A stretch of DNA of 64,000 bases from the NCBI GenBank assembly GCA_902787365.1, contig CADAGC010000035.1, forward strand, positions 1-64,000, given 5' to 3'. This document shows, piece by piece, positions 50,218 through 58,741 of the stretch (within the stretch, counting starts at the first letter, position 1; the number at the start of each line of letters is the position of its first letter). Source of the DNA: an uncultured Ruminococcus sp. (lineage in GTDB: Bacteria > Bacillota > Clostridia > Oscillospirales > Ruminococcaceae). The position numbers and the translations under genes were made by a program. The notes under the pieces are model-generated. The model was not told the DNA's origin. It did not search any database and saw only the letters and a program-made list of their open reading frames with translations.

Positions 50218-50481
50218 ACAAAAACCGCCTATTTAGGGGCATTTTTAATAATATTTGGCGTTTTACATAAATAATCTGTGTGTTTTGGCTGTGAGTTTTG
50301 TATTTATTCACATATTATAAATTAACCGCTTCAAACATCACGCCCGCCGCTTTTCAAAACTGCGCAGATAAGCGCTTTTGGTGGCCTGTACGTTTTTTTA
50401 CTCATTTGATATATGTTTACATTTTATTTATAAACCGAGGTTTTGATTTTCGGGGTGAAAGTTGTTCACCTTTCATACAAT

Positions 50482-50793
50482 TTACTGCCGCAGCTTTGAA
50501 TAATAAGCTATCGCATGAACACTCCTGCCCTCGGCGGTCACTCCCTTGATGTCAACGCCGTTGCCGCTCATAAGTGTCGCCATAACTGCGCCCTTGGTGC
50601 TTATGCGCAAAGCCTGTGAGCCGTTGCATACCACGACTATCTCATCGTCCTTGACCGTGATAGCCCCTGTGCGGCCTATTATCTGCTCGTCGCCGCCCTC
50701 ACGCAGAACGATGTGAGATATGGCCTTTTTGTCAAACTCACGCAGCTGCGCAAGGCTCATGCCCTTATTCTTTTTCGGTGAAAACAGACCCAT
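50482..50793 (-). CDS. Conserved-looking small protein, unknown
   Basis: The 103-residue protein starts MGLFSPKKNKGMSLAQLREF and has a beta-rich core (IIGRTGAITVKDDEIVVVCNG, then ALRISTKGAVMATLMSGNG). I do not recognise the family. Its start lies inside the end of the maf gene, with a 29-base overlap in a different frame, which indicates translational coupling. Confidence 0.72.
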   Translation of the reverse strand: MGLFSPKKNKGMSLAQLREFDKKAISHIVLREGGDEQIIGRTGAITVKDDEIVVVCNGSQALRISTKGAVMATLMSGNGVDIKGVTAEGRSVHAIAYYSKLRQ

Positions 50794-51436
50794 ATAAACT
50801 GCCCTCCGTGCTCAGAAACGCTTCAGTAAGCAGCGTCAGCTCCTCAACAGGCAGCCCCACGACATTTGAATAGCTGCCAATGTCGATATGCACCTTGCTA
50901 TCTTTAAAATCCTGAATGCCGTAGCCGCCCGCCTTGTCAAAGGGCGCACCCGAAGCGATGTATTCATTTATCTCGGCGCTCGTCAGCTTTGCAAAGCCTA
51001 CCACCGTCGTGTCCGAGGAGCTTTTCGTCCTGCCCATGCAGGATATGGCTATGCCGCTTATAACGCTGTGCTGCCTGTCTGATAGCCGCTCAAGCATCGA
51101 GTAGGCTTCCTTTTTGCCCGAGGGCTTGCCGAATATCTCATCATCTACCACAACGGTAGTGTCAGCCCCTATCACAAAGGCGTCGGGGTAAAGCTCTGCC
51201 ACAGCTAAGCATTTTTTCCTTGCGAGGTATTCACTCGCCATTCTCACAGGGATATAGTCAGGCAGCGTTTCGTCAACGTCTGCGGGAATTATCTCAAAAT
51301 CCCCCGCCATGCACGAGAGAAGCTCCTTTCTTCTCGGCGAAGCGGAAGCGAGTATCACCCGCCGCCCCTCAAGAAGTTTTTTTATCCTGCCCGCCCGTTC
51401 AAGCGTGGCAATGTCACATCTGATAAGGTCTTGCAT
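50765..51436 (-). CDS. maf: Maf-like nucleoside triphosphate pyrophosphatase
   Basis: The 223-residue protein has the Maf signature RRVILASASPRRKELL at about residue 25. DVDETLP, then FVIGADTTVVVDDEIFGKP with the catalytic Asp, and DKAGGYGIQDF follow. It cleaves non-standard or m5/m7-type nucleoside triphosphates and is linked to septum control. It has an N-terminal extension of about 24 residues, and the ribosome binding site is weak, so the true start could be further inside. Confidence 0.9.
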   Translation of the reverse strand: MQDLIRCDIATLERAGRIKKLLEGRRVILASASPRRKELLSCMAGDFEIIPADVDETLPDYIPVRMASEYLARKKCLAVAELYPDAFVIGADTTVVVDDEIFGKPSGKKEAYSMLERLSDRQHSVISGIAISCMGRTKSSSDTTVVGFAKLTSAEINEYIASGAPFDKAGGYGIQDFKDSKVHIDIGSYSNVVGLPVEELTLLTEAFLSTEGSLYGSVFTEKE

Positions 51437-51468
51437 TTTGTCTTAACCTCTTACTGTTGGATTTATTC

Positions 51469-51673
51469 AATGCACAATTAACAATGCATAATGCAAAATG
51501 CATAATGCATAATTGAGGTGTGCGGCTGCGCCGCAAATTATGGGTTGTAAGTTGTGAATAGCTAATTCAGCCGCCGCAGGCGGCTCGCCCGAATGGGCAT
51601 CTTATCGCCAAAATGGCGATACATTCATTGTGCATTGTGCATTGTGCATTGTGCATTGTGGATTGTGCATTGG
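51469..51673. repeat. Heptamer/hairpin repeat, complete copy (E9)
   Basis: The left half has AATGCAT units, ATTGAGGT and a hairpin TGCGGCTGCGCCGCA. The right half has GCCGCCGCAGGCGGC, GCCCGAATGGGCAT, a hairpin TATCGCCAAAATGGCGATA, ACATTCATT and seven ATTGTGC-type units. Here the heptamers are ATTGTGC rather than ATTATGC, a uniform base change across the array. Confidence 0.85.
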
Positions 51674-51727
51674 TTGCACATTCACAACTAACGGCAGCAC
51701 CCCCAAAGGAATGCTGCCGTAAAAAAC

Positions 51728-52482
51728 TTATTCTAAAACAGCACCGCATTCGGAGCAGAATCTTGTGCCTGCTGCCTCCTTGTTTCCGCAGCTTGTGCAG
51801 AATATGAACTGACCGACATTAGCCGCAGGTGCAGGTGCAGGCTGCACGGGCGGTGCCATAGGTGCCGGCTCGGGTATCGGCATAGGCTCGGGAAGCGGCT
51901 GCATCTCGGGCGGCTGATACTCGGGTATCGGCGGCAGCTCGTTTGCAGGCTGCTCAGGCTCGCCAACCGGTTCAATTATCTCCGTGGGGCCTATGCCCTC
52001 GGGCTTCTCTATCGGTGCGGGCTCGGGGATAGGCAGCGGAGCAGGCTCGGGTATCGGCAGCGGTGCAGGCTCAGGAATGGGCTGTGCATACTGCGGCATA
52101 GGTGCAGGCTGCAGTATAGGCCGCTGCATCATAGGCTGCGGTATCGGCGCAGGCTGTGGAACAGGCTGCACGGGCGGTGCCCAGGGGCTGGGCTGGGGCT
52201 GCTGTGCCATAGGCTGCTGCTGAGGAGCCATAGGCTGAACAGAGGGCTGTACTATAGGCTGCTTTGCGCCGCAGTTGGGGCAGAACGCCACGTTGGTGCC
52301 TATCTGCATCTTGCAGTTTACGCACTCTCTTAAGCCCTTAAGCTCGTTTATCTGCTTGGTCATCAGCTGAAGATTTGCAAGCATGGTGTCTATCTCGCCC
52401 GCAAGTCTCTTAACGTCGGGGTCATTGATGTTGTCAAGATATTTGAGCTTGGCTATACGGCCTTGGTGTTAAAAAATGCCAT
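51728..52482 (-). pseudogene. Zinc-ribbon protein with Pro-rich middle, frameshifted near its start
   Basis: An AGGAGGAG site precedes ATG at 52482, but the frame (MAFFNTKAV) stops at 52453. One frame over, AKLKYLDNINDPDVKRLAGE, then IDTMLANLQLMTKQ, continues without a break into the rest of the protein. That has a double-Cys zinc ribbon (CVNCKMQIG, CPNCGAKQ), about 130 residues of Pro-rich repeats (IPEPAPLPIPEPAP) and a second ribbon (CTSCGNKEAAG, CSECGAVL). One base change near 52460 would restore it. The role is unknown; zinc-ribbon proteins of this kind may be membrane or regulatory adaptors. Confidence 0.7.
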
Positions 52483-52520
52483 GGTTCTTCTCCTCCTGGT
52501 GTATGTAAAGTAAAGATTAT

Positions 52521-54095
52521 TTACACTTGTTCATCGTCCTCGGACATAACCTCGTACTGCTCGTCGGGCTGTACTTCCTGCTCCTCGGTGTAATCGGGCT
52601 CCTCGGTCTGCTCTTCGGTGTACTCGGGCTGCTCCTCGGTATATTCGGGCTGCTCGGTCTGCTGAGTCTCCTCGACAGGCTGCTGCTCCTCGGGGGCAGT
52701 TGTAACTACAGGCTCCTGCGTCTGCTCAGGCTCGGCTGCGGCAGTCTCTTCGGGCTGCTGTGTCTGCTGCTCCTGTGCTGCAGCTTCATCGGCCTGCTGC
52801 TTCTGGGTGGCTTCCTCGGTCTCCTTGTCCAGCTGATCCTGCGTCATCTTTGCACGCTCTGCGGCGTGAGTGTTGACGCCCGACACGGCAATAGTCGTGC
52901 CTGTGTAGTAATGCCTGAGTATCTGGTCATAAGTGTAGCCTGCCTGTGCATAGTAGCAAGCGCCCCACTGGCTCATGCCCACGCCGTGACCCCAGCCGAA
53001 TGTCTTAAAGGTGAACACGCCGTCGTCATAAGATATCTCAAAGGCTGTGGACTTTAAGTTGTCAACGCCCAAGATGTGGCTTCTCATAAGTGCGCCCGTA
53101 ACTCGTCTGGGCTGGCCGCCTACGCTGATATACTGCTTGCCGTCAAGCTTCATTGTGTCTATATACTTGCCGCTGAACACGCTCTCTATCTCAAACCACT
53201 TCATCGGGTCGTCAGAAAGCTTAAGCCCTGTGTTCTTCTCGATTATGGCTTTGAGCTGTTCTTTGGTGAATTTCTTAACAACGCCGTAGTTGGGGTCTTT
53301 GTAGTCGTACTTGCTCTCAACAGCCTTAAGGTAAGGGTGAGCGCCGCCCCATATCTTCTCGCTCGGTGCAGATGCGCCTGCGCTCGATGCGGAATAAACT
53401 GCGTCTATAATGCTGCCGCCGTAATAGATGCACTCGCCCTCTATCTCGGAAACGCAGCTTTCAAGCTTTGCGGAATAACCTGCCTTAAGGCCAACGCTTG
53501 GCACATAGCCGTGCTCGTCATTGTATCTTACGTATGAGTAAGCAGCCACCGCCTGCGCCTTTATGGCCTCTTTGCCCCAGGAATCGCCTATCTCGCTGTT
53601 GACTATGCGGCAGATAAGCTCGTGGCCGTTAAGGGTAACGTGTCCGCCCGATATCTCGTCATAAACGGTGTAATACTCCCCTGCTATGCTCCTTGAGCCG
53701 GGGTAGCTTGCAGCAGCCTTTTCGGGCTTTAGTATCACCGACTTATCCTCGGGCAGCCTTACCACGAAATGGTTCGGGGTGTTTGGCTTTTCCTCTTCTT
53801 TTTTCTTCGTTTCGGGAAGCTTTATATCGGCTGCCACGAAATCCATATCATACTCCTCGACACCCGCTTTTTTAAAGCTTATAAAATCGTCAAGCACTAT
53901 GTATTCATCTGCCGCCTCAACGCTCACAGGCTTCTCCTTTGCCTGCACAGCGCCCACAACAGATGTTTCAAGGCTTGTTTTCTCCTCGCCGCCGCTAAGT
54001 GCTACGGCAGTTCCCACGCCGCCCACGCACACAAGCGCAGCAGCAGCGGTGATTATAGCCTTTTTCCTGCTAAGTTTCAAGCTATGAAAATTCAT
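52521..54095 (-). CDS. SpoIID/LytB domain protein
   Basis: The 524-residue protein has an N-terminal membrane signal (KKAIITAAAALVCVGGVGTAVAL) and a SpoIID domain at about 150-400. It shows NGHELICRIVNSEIGDSWGKEAIKAQAVAAYSYVRY and the active region GWGHGVGMSQWGACYYAQAG. SpoIID is a lytic transglycosylase that cuts denuded glycan during engulfment; SpoIID/LytB proteins also boost wall amidases. The last 100 residues are Glu/Gln/Thr repeats (TEEQPEYTEEQ), an unusual tail. No other spo genes are adjacent. AAGGGTGG precedes the ATG. Confidence 0.87.
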   Translation of the reverse strand: MNFHSLKLSRKKAIITAAAALVCVGGVGTAVALSGGEEKTSLETSVVGAVQAKEKPVSVEAADEYIVLDDFISFKKAGVEEYDMDFVAADIKLPETKKKEEEKPNTPNHFVVRLPEDKSVILKPEKAAASYPGSRSIAGEYYTVYDEISGGHVTLNGHELICRIVNSEIGDSWGKEAIKAQAVAAYSYVRYNDEHGYVPSVGLKAGYSAKLESCVSEIEGECIYYGGSIIDAVYSASSAGASAPSEKIWGGAHPYLKAVESKYDYKDPNYGVVKKFTKEQLKAIIEKNTGLKLSDDPMKWFEIESVFSGKYIDTMKLDGKQYISVGGQPRRVTGALMRSHILGVDNLKSTAFEISYDDGVFTFKTFGWGHGVGMSQWGACYYAQAGYTYDQILRHYYTGTTIAVSGVNTHAAERAKMTQDQLDKETEEATQKQQADEAAAQEQQTQQPEETAAAEPEQTQEPVVTTAPEEQQPVEETQQTEQPEYTEEQPEYTEEQTEEPDYTEEQEVQPDEQYEVMSEDDEQV

Positions 54096-54232
54096 TTTCA
54101 GCAGACCACCCTTGTTTTTTAGTTTTTCTTTTTCTCTTTAACGTCTACCTAAAAACAAACTCTAAAGCTCCCCGAAGCCTCTCCAAACTCCGAGAAATCA
54201 CATTAACTCATTTTTATTTTACCATACACACA

Positions 54233-54272
54233 AAAAAAGTCAAGACATACAATTGGTACGTCCTGACTTTTC
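54233..54272 (-). terminator. Terminator of the SleB-like gene
   Basis: On the minus strand AAAAGTCAGGACGTAC / GTATGTCTTGACTTTTTTT with a T run. Confidence 0.85.
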
Positions 54273-54320
54273 GTAAATTTACACAAATAACAAATCTATA
54301 TTTTGTAGGGTATTACCATA

Positions 54321-55451
54321 TTACTTGAAATACCTCTGCCCGTCGATCTCCAGGCAGAATGTGAGTGACTCAAACCATGCAGCTGTAGCGCCGCCGCAGT
54401 ACTTGGGCGCATAGTAGTATGTAGCGCCGTTTGAGTTGTCCTCGCCCTGTAAAGCTCTGAGTGCGCAGTCTCTTGTGTTCTGCGAGGGCACCTTTGAGCC
54501 GTCATAGTAGCCGCTTATCGCAGTAAACTGATTGGGTGCTGTGAGTACAGCCTTTATGTTAGCGCCGAAGCGGCCGCTCTTTACTCTGTTGATAACAACA
54601 TTTGCAACGGCTATCTTGCTCTCCTCCGAGCAGTTGCCTACCTCGCCCTGAAGCACGTAGCAAAGCATCTCAAACTCCTCGTCTGTGTAGCTTATAGTTG
54701 CCGACTTAACAGTCTTGGGGGCTGCTGTTGTTGTGGTTGCTTTCTTCTTTGCTGTAGTTTCAGCTGTTGTAGCCTTAGTTTCTTTCTTAGCAGCCTTTGT
54801 GGTAGCTGCTGTTGTAGCTGCTGCGGGCTTTTCCTCTGTAAAGTATTCAGCACTTACATAGCCTGTCTTGTCGCCGTACTTTATTCTGTACCAGCCGTTT
54901 GCAGTCTTGCCTGTAACGCTTACCTCTGTGTCGGGCGAAAGTGTGCCCAGCTTGTCGTATGAAGTATCTGCGCCGCTTCTGACATTTACTGCCGCAGTTG
55001 CATAGACCTTAAGACCGTTTACCTCCTCGACTGTTGCCTTCTTTTTCGAGGCAGCCTTTGTGGTGGTCTTCTTTGCAGCCTTGGTAGTTTCCGCCTTGGT
55101 CGTCGTTGTCTTCTTTGTTGTAGTAGCCGCAGCAGCTGCCTGTGTGGTAGTTACCTCTGCGAAGTCGTAATCCTCAACGCCTGCCTTCCACCATGTTACA
55201 GTCTCGGAATACTCGCCGTCAGGCTCGTAAACTTCGACCTCTTCGGGCACATCTTCTGTCTGCGGGGCTGTTGTTGCAACAGGCTCTTTATCATCTGTAG
55301 CTATTCCGCCCTTATCGGTGGCATAGCCGTAATAGCCTACCGCACCTACAGCCGCAAGTGTGAGCACCAGACCGAATGCAGCCGATACTTTCTTAAGGTT
55401 GGCTGATCTGACCTGCGCCCTGACACTCTGCTTACTTTTTGTCTGCTTCAT
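54321..55451 (-). CDS. SleB-type cell wall hydrolase with SH3 domain
   Basis: The 376-residue protein has an N-terminal membrane anchor (AFGLVLTLAAVGAVGYYGY), Thr/Ala/Lys-rich linkers, and an SH3b domain (about 145-210, LKVYATAAVNVRSGADTSYDKLG). A C-terminal hydrolase_2/SleB domain follows: MLCYVLQGEVGNCSEESKIAVANVVINRV with the catalytic Glu, and PNQFTAISGYYDG. SleB is a lytic transglycosylase of the spore cortex; anchored versions also act on vegetative wall. Start: ATG 55451; a GTG 15 bases upstream is possible. The SH3-SleB layout is as in many gut Clostridia. Confidence 0.88.
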   Translation of the reverse strand: MKQTKSKQSVRAQVRSANLKKVSAAFGLVLTLAAVGAVGYYGYATDKGGIATDDKEPVATTAPQTEDVPEEVEVYEPDGEYSETVTWWKAGVEDYDFAEVTTTQAAAAATTTKKTTTTKAETTKAAKKTTTKAASKKKATVEEVNGLKVYATAAVNVRSGADTSYDKLGTLSPDTEVSVTGKTANGWYRIKYGDKTGYVSAEYFTEEKPAAATTAATTKAAKKETKATTAETTAKKKATTTTAAPKTVKSATISYTDEEFEMLCYVLQGEVGNCSEESKIAVANVVINRVKSGRFGANIKAVLTAPNQFTAISGYYDGSKVPSQNTRDCALRALQGEDNSNGATYYYAPKYCGGATAAWFESLTFCLEIDGQRYFK

Positions 55452-55505
55452 TGTAATCACTTTCACCTTTCGACCCCAAGCCGTGAACGCTGTTACGGGG
55501 TGATG

Positions 55506-56627
55506 TCACGACCCTACGATGACTTTTCTGTTGCCGTAGGTGTCTCTCCAGGCCTTGAAGAAGTAAATATCCTTATCCGCCTTGTCCTTATAGGACTCGA
55601 CTATTTCATCAAGGCTGTCTCTGACTGTCATTTTCTTTGCTACTACTACCCACCTTACCGTTCTCTGCGAGCCGAGCTCGTAGGTGCAGGTGGACATTGT
55701 GAGGAAATCATCATCCTCATTGAAATCTATCGAATTGTCTATCCAGGAATACTTGAGTATATTCGATTTCCAGGTCTCAAAGCTGTAATGCCCGTCGGGT
55801 GTGAAGTTTCGGTAGTTCCAGTAATCGAAAGCACCGTCGCCGCCGTCCTGGTCGGGGGCATCTATGCCGATGAATGTAGCAAGCACTACATACACCTGGT
55901 TTCTCTCATATATCGTATTGAACTCGATAAGAGGGTTTTGCTTTATAAAATCTGCGCCCTTCTTGAATTTCTGTAATGACGCAAACTGTGTGCCGTTCAT
56001 CATATTGTGTCCGTAGAGCGTGATGTTGTTTGCCTGCCCTTCAAGGGTTATGGGCATCACGCAGTCAGCAAATATGCTTCCCGACTCGGTCTGCGCACCG
56101 TCGATATTGTGGTGCAGATAATACTCGTTGCTCGATTCGTGCTGCAAAACGGGGTAATTGATTATCGCATTACCGTCAGACCCCGTGATGCCCGGCACCT
56201 TTATCCAGCCTACCACATCATCATTTCTCTCCAGAAGCGGGAGCGCCCATTCCTGAAGCTCTCTCGGCTCGACTGTGATGACAGGGTTTTCTATCTTGGT
56301 AATCTTGCCCTTCTTTTCAGACGTATCTATCGTATCGCCGTTGCCGTTAGAAGAAGCGGGGCTTGATGTTTTGCCGCTGTTGCCGAAATCAGGCTCCAGA
56401 GAGCGAAGCTCTTCAAAATAAGTAAGCTCCTGCTCATCGGCCCTCAGATAATCCGAAAGCGAATCAAGCGACACCGCAAATACTGCGATAGAGGCTATAA
56501 ACATCAGCTTTCTGAATACTTCCGAAATGCCGTCGCCCTTCCAGGGAATAAAGTATTTTGCAGCCCTCAGGAAGAAGTTCTCCTTCTCCTTTACATGGGT
56601 CGTATTTATCTCATTTGCCATAGACAT
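55506..56627 (-). CDS. srtB: Class B sortase
   Basis: The 373-residue protein has a membrane anchor near residues 40-60 and a class B sortase domain from about 140. It shows GNAIINYPVLQHESSNEYYLHHN, YGHNMMNGTQFASLQKF with the catalytic His, MSTCTYELGSQRTVRWVVVAKK with the catalytic Cys and Arg. Class B enzymes cleave NP.T-type signals; the NPKTG protein at 30086 is a candidate substrate. The gene begins four bases after pncC, so they form an operon. GAGGG precedes the ATG. Confidence 0.92.
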   Translation of the reverse strand: MSMANEINTTHVKEKENFFLRAAKYFIPWKGDGISEVFRKLMFIASIAVFAVSLDSLSDYLRADEQELTYFEELRSLEPDFGNSGKTSSPASSNGNGDTIDTSEKKGKITKIENPVITVEPRELQEWALPLLERNDDVVGWIKVPGITGSDGNAIINYPVLQHESSNEYYLHHNIDGAQTESGSIFADCVMPITLEGQANNITLYGHNMMNGTQFASLQKFKKGADFIKQNPLIEFNTIYERNQVYVVLATFIGIDAPDQDGGDGAFDYWNYRNFTPDGHYSFETWKSNILKYSWIDNSIDFNEDDDFLTMSTCTYELGSQRTVRWVVVAKKMTVRDSLDEIVESYKDKADKDIYFFKAWRDTYGNRKVIVGS

Positions 56628-56631
56628 TTAT

Positions 56632-57168
56632 TCAGCCCTCATCTTTCATGATCGTTTCAAGCATTTCAAGCGACTTAACTGCCGCAAGATAACGGACCTT
56701 TTCTCTGTCTAACTTTTCATATTCCTTATAAAGCGCCAAGTCCTTAACAAGCTCTCTGCCGCCCAGTCTCACCGAAACGTAGACAGTTCCTACAGGCTTC
56801 TCATCACTCCCGCCGTCGGGGCCTGCGATACCTGTTATGCCTATTGCAGCGTCGCTGCCCATAAGCTTCATAACGCCCTCGCTCATAGCCGAAGCCACCT
56901 GCGGCGAGTAGACTGTATACTTTTCAAAAAGCTCATAAGGCACGCCAAGCACCTTTCGCTTTATCTCCTCGCTGTAGGAACACACGCCGCCTTTGAAGAC
57001 CGCCGACGCCCCCGACACCGAGGTTATGCTCTGGGAAACAAGACCGCCCGTACAGCTCTCGGCTGTGGATAGACTTAGCCCCATGCTTTTCATATATTTT
57101 ACTACACGTTGTGTAACTATGTCAAGGGTTTCTGTTACCAGTTTGTAAGGCTTAGCAAAATCATTCAT
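56632..57168 (-). CDS. pncC: CinA C-terminal domain protein (nicotinamide-nucleotide amidase)
   Basis: The 178-residue protein is a stand-alone CinA/PncC domain: SLSTAESCTGGLVSQSITSVSGAS, KGGVCSYSEEIKRKVLGV, ASAMSEGVMKLMGSDAAIGITGIAGPDGG and KPVGTVYVSV. It deamidates nicotinamide mononucleotide to nicotinate mononucleotide for NAD recycling. There is no N-terminal MoCF-like domain. The start follows GAAAGGGG. It is upstream of and coupled to srtB. Confidence 0.93.
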   Translation of the reverse strand: MNDFAKPYKLVTETLDIVTQRVVKYMKSMGLSLSTAESCTGGLVSQSITSVSGASAVFKGGVCSYSEEIKRKVLGVPYELFEKYTVYSPQVASAMSEGVMKLMGSDAAIGITGIAGPDGGSDEKPVGTVYVSVRLGGRELVKDLALYKEYEKLDREKVRYLAAVKSLEMLETIMKDEG

Positions 57169-57445
57169 CAATAAAAGCCCCTTTCAAGCAATATTGCACA
57201 TATATTTTGCCTGCATTTTGTACTAAATGTTAACTCCGATTTTGTTAAAAACTTATTCTCATTGTATTTTGTTTACATATCGGTTACGGCTGTAAACCGT
57301 TTGTATTCGGTTTCGGGCATAATAGTCCCTAACAGGCCGCTCACCCTCATTATTCCAAAAGCCCTTTAATACGCACTTTTGAAATTTACAGCAGGGATTC
57401 AGCAGTCCGTTTTTTATCCCGTTATATGATTAACAGATTTAATTT

Positions 57446-57462
57446 CGGTAACATTGTTACCG
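57446..57462. promoter_or_regulatory. Perfect 8-base palindrome CGGTAACA-T-TGTTACCG
   Basis: The arms are perfect around a one-base centre in the 326-base gap between pncC and thiI. GTAACC recurs 8 bases later as a half site. It looks like a repressor operator or a short terminator stem for thiI; neither is proven. The rest of the gap is A/T-rich and holds no gene. Confidence 0.5.
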
Positions 57463-57494
57463 CTCTGTAACCATTCTAAAGTACAAAATATTTC

Positions 57495-58670
57495 TCAGCT
57501 ATTCTTGATATAATATGTGTTGGTGTTGTTTACCGCAGTTTCCACCATCTCCGAGAAATCAAATCTGCCCTGCTCCTTTTCAACGTCGGCAAGTGTCGGC
57601 CTTGTCTTGGGGTGCTTGGGGGTGAATACCGTGCAGCAGTCCTCATACGGCTCGATAGACGTTTCAAAGGTGTCTATCTTTCTCGATATCTCAACTATCT
57701 CGCTCTTGTCCATACCGATGCAGGGGCGAAAGACGGGAAGCGTGCTCACAGCGTCTGTGCAGACCATAGCATACATCGTCTGGCTTGCGACCTGACCGAG
57801 GCTCTCGCCCGTAACGAGGCACTGGCAGTCCTCTTTCTCTGCGATTTTTACAGCAATTTCCATCATCAGCCTGCGCATGATGATTGTAAAGTATTCTTCT
57901 TTACAGCTGTCTCTGATTGCTTCCTGTATCTTTGTAAAGGGCACGCAGTGGAATTTTATGTCGCCGCAGTAGCCTGCCATTATCTCGGCAAGGCGCTCGA
58001 CTTTCTGCCTTGCACGCTCTGATGTGTAGGGGGGCGCCTCAAAATGCACTGCCTGCACGGTCGCACCTCTCTTGGCGATCATGCACCCTGCAACAGGTGA
58101 GTCGATACCGCCCGACAACAGAAGCAGCGCTCTGCCGCTCGTTCCTATCGGAATACCGCCTGCGCCCTCGATAGCCCCTGCGTGAACAAAGGCGTTAGTC
58201 TCCCTTATCTCGACTATGACTGTAACATCAGGCTCGTGAACATCAACTGTCAAGTGAGGGAACCTTTCACATATCACATGACCCATTTCTCTGCATATTT
58301 CAGGCGACTTCAAGGGGAAGTGCTTGTCGCTCCTCTTGGCGTTTACCTTGAAAGTCTTGGCATTTTCAAGCGCCTCACGCAGATATTCGGTAGTCTCCTC
58401 CGACAAAACGCCCTCCATGCTCTTGTCAACTTTCTTGGCACGGCAAAGCTTGACGATACCGTAGACCTTTCTTAACCTGTCTATAACCTCGTCGATGTCC
58501 ACGCTCTCCTCCGGCTCGACATAGAGTGTTGACTGCGAGCGGCTGTAGCTTATCTCTCCGAGTTCTTTGAGTCTTTGCTTGATGTTTTTCTGCATAACCG
58601 ACTCAAAGGTGCTGCGGTTGAGTCCCTTAAGGGCTATCTCGCCGTATTTGCAAAGTATTATCTCTTTCAT
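57495..58670 (-). CDS. thiI: tRNA 4-thiouridine synthetase ThiI
   Basis: The 391-residue protein has the ferredoxin-like and THUMP domains at residues 1-165 (LCKYGEIALKGLNRSTFE at the start). The PP-loop domain has LLLLSGGIDSPVAGCMIAKRG, binding ATP. CLVTGESLGQVASQT is a typical motif. There is no C-terminal rhodanese domain, as in many Firmicutes. It adds sulfur to uridine-8 of tRNA. It is 71 bases from a cysteine desulfurase gene that would feed it sulfur. GAAAGAGAAAA precedes the ATG. Confidence 0.94.
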   Translation of the reverse strand: MKEIILCKYGEIALKGLNRSTFESVMQKNIKQRLKELGEISYSRSQSTLYVEPEESVDIDEVIDRLRKVYGIVKLCRAKKVDKSMEGVLSEETTEYLREALENAKTFKVNAKRSDKHFPLKSPEICREMGHVICERFPHLTVDVHEPDVTVIVEIRETNAFVHAGAIEGAGGIPIGTSGRALLLLSGGIDSPVAGCMIAKRGATVQAVHFEAPPYTSERARQKVERLAEIMAGYCGDIKFHCVPFTKIQEAIRDSCKEEYFTIIMRRLMMEIAVKIAEKEDCQCLVTGESLGQVASQTMYAMVCTDAVSTLPVFRPCIGMDKSEIVEISRKIDTFETSIEPYEDCCTVFTPKHPKTRPTLADVEKEQGRFDFSEMVETAVNNTNTYYIKNS

Positions 58671-58741
58671 TTTCTCTTTCCTTTCCTGTCATTTTTCGAC
58701 ACGTCTTATATATATAATAGTACAAAACATATTTTCGAGAG

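Noticed and set aside
128..51673. ATGCATT arrays as CRISPR
   Set aside because: Units are seven bases with no unique spacers and no cas genes.
52527..53057. Leu-rich hydrophobic frame opposite the SpoIID gene
   Set aside because: It mirrors the Glu/Gln-repeat tail on the true strand.
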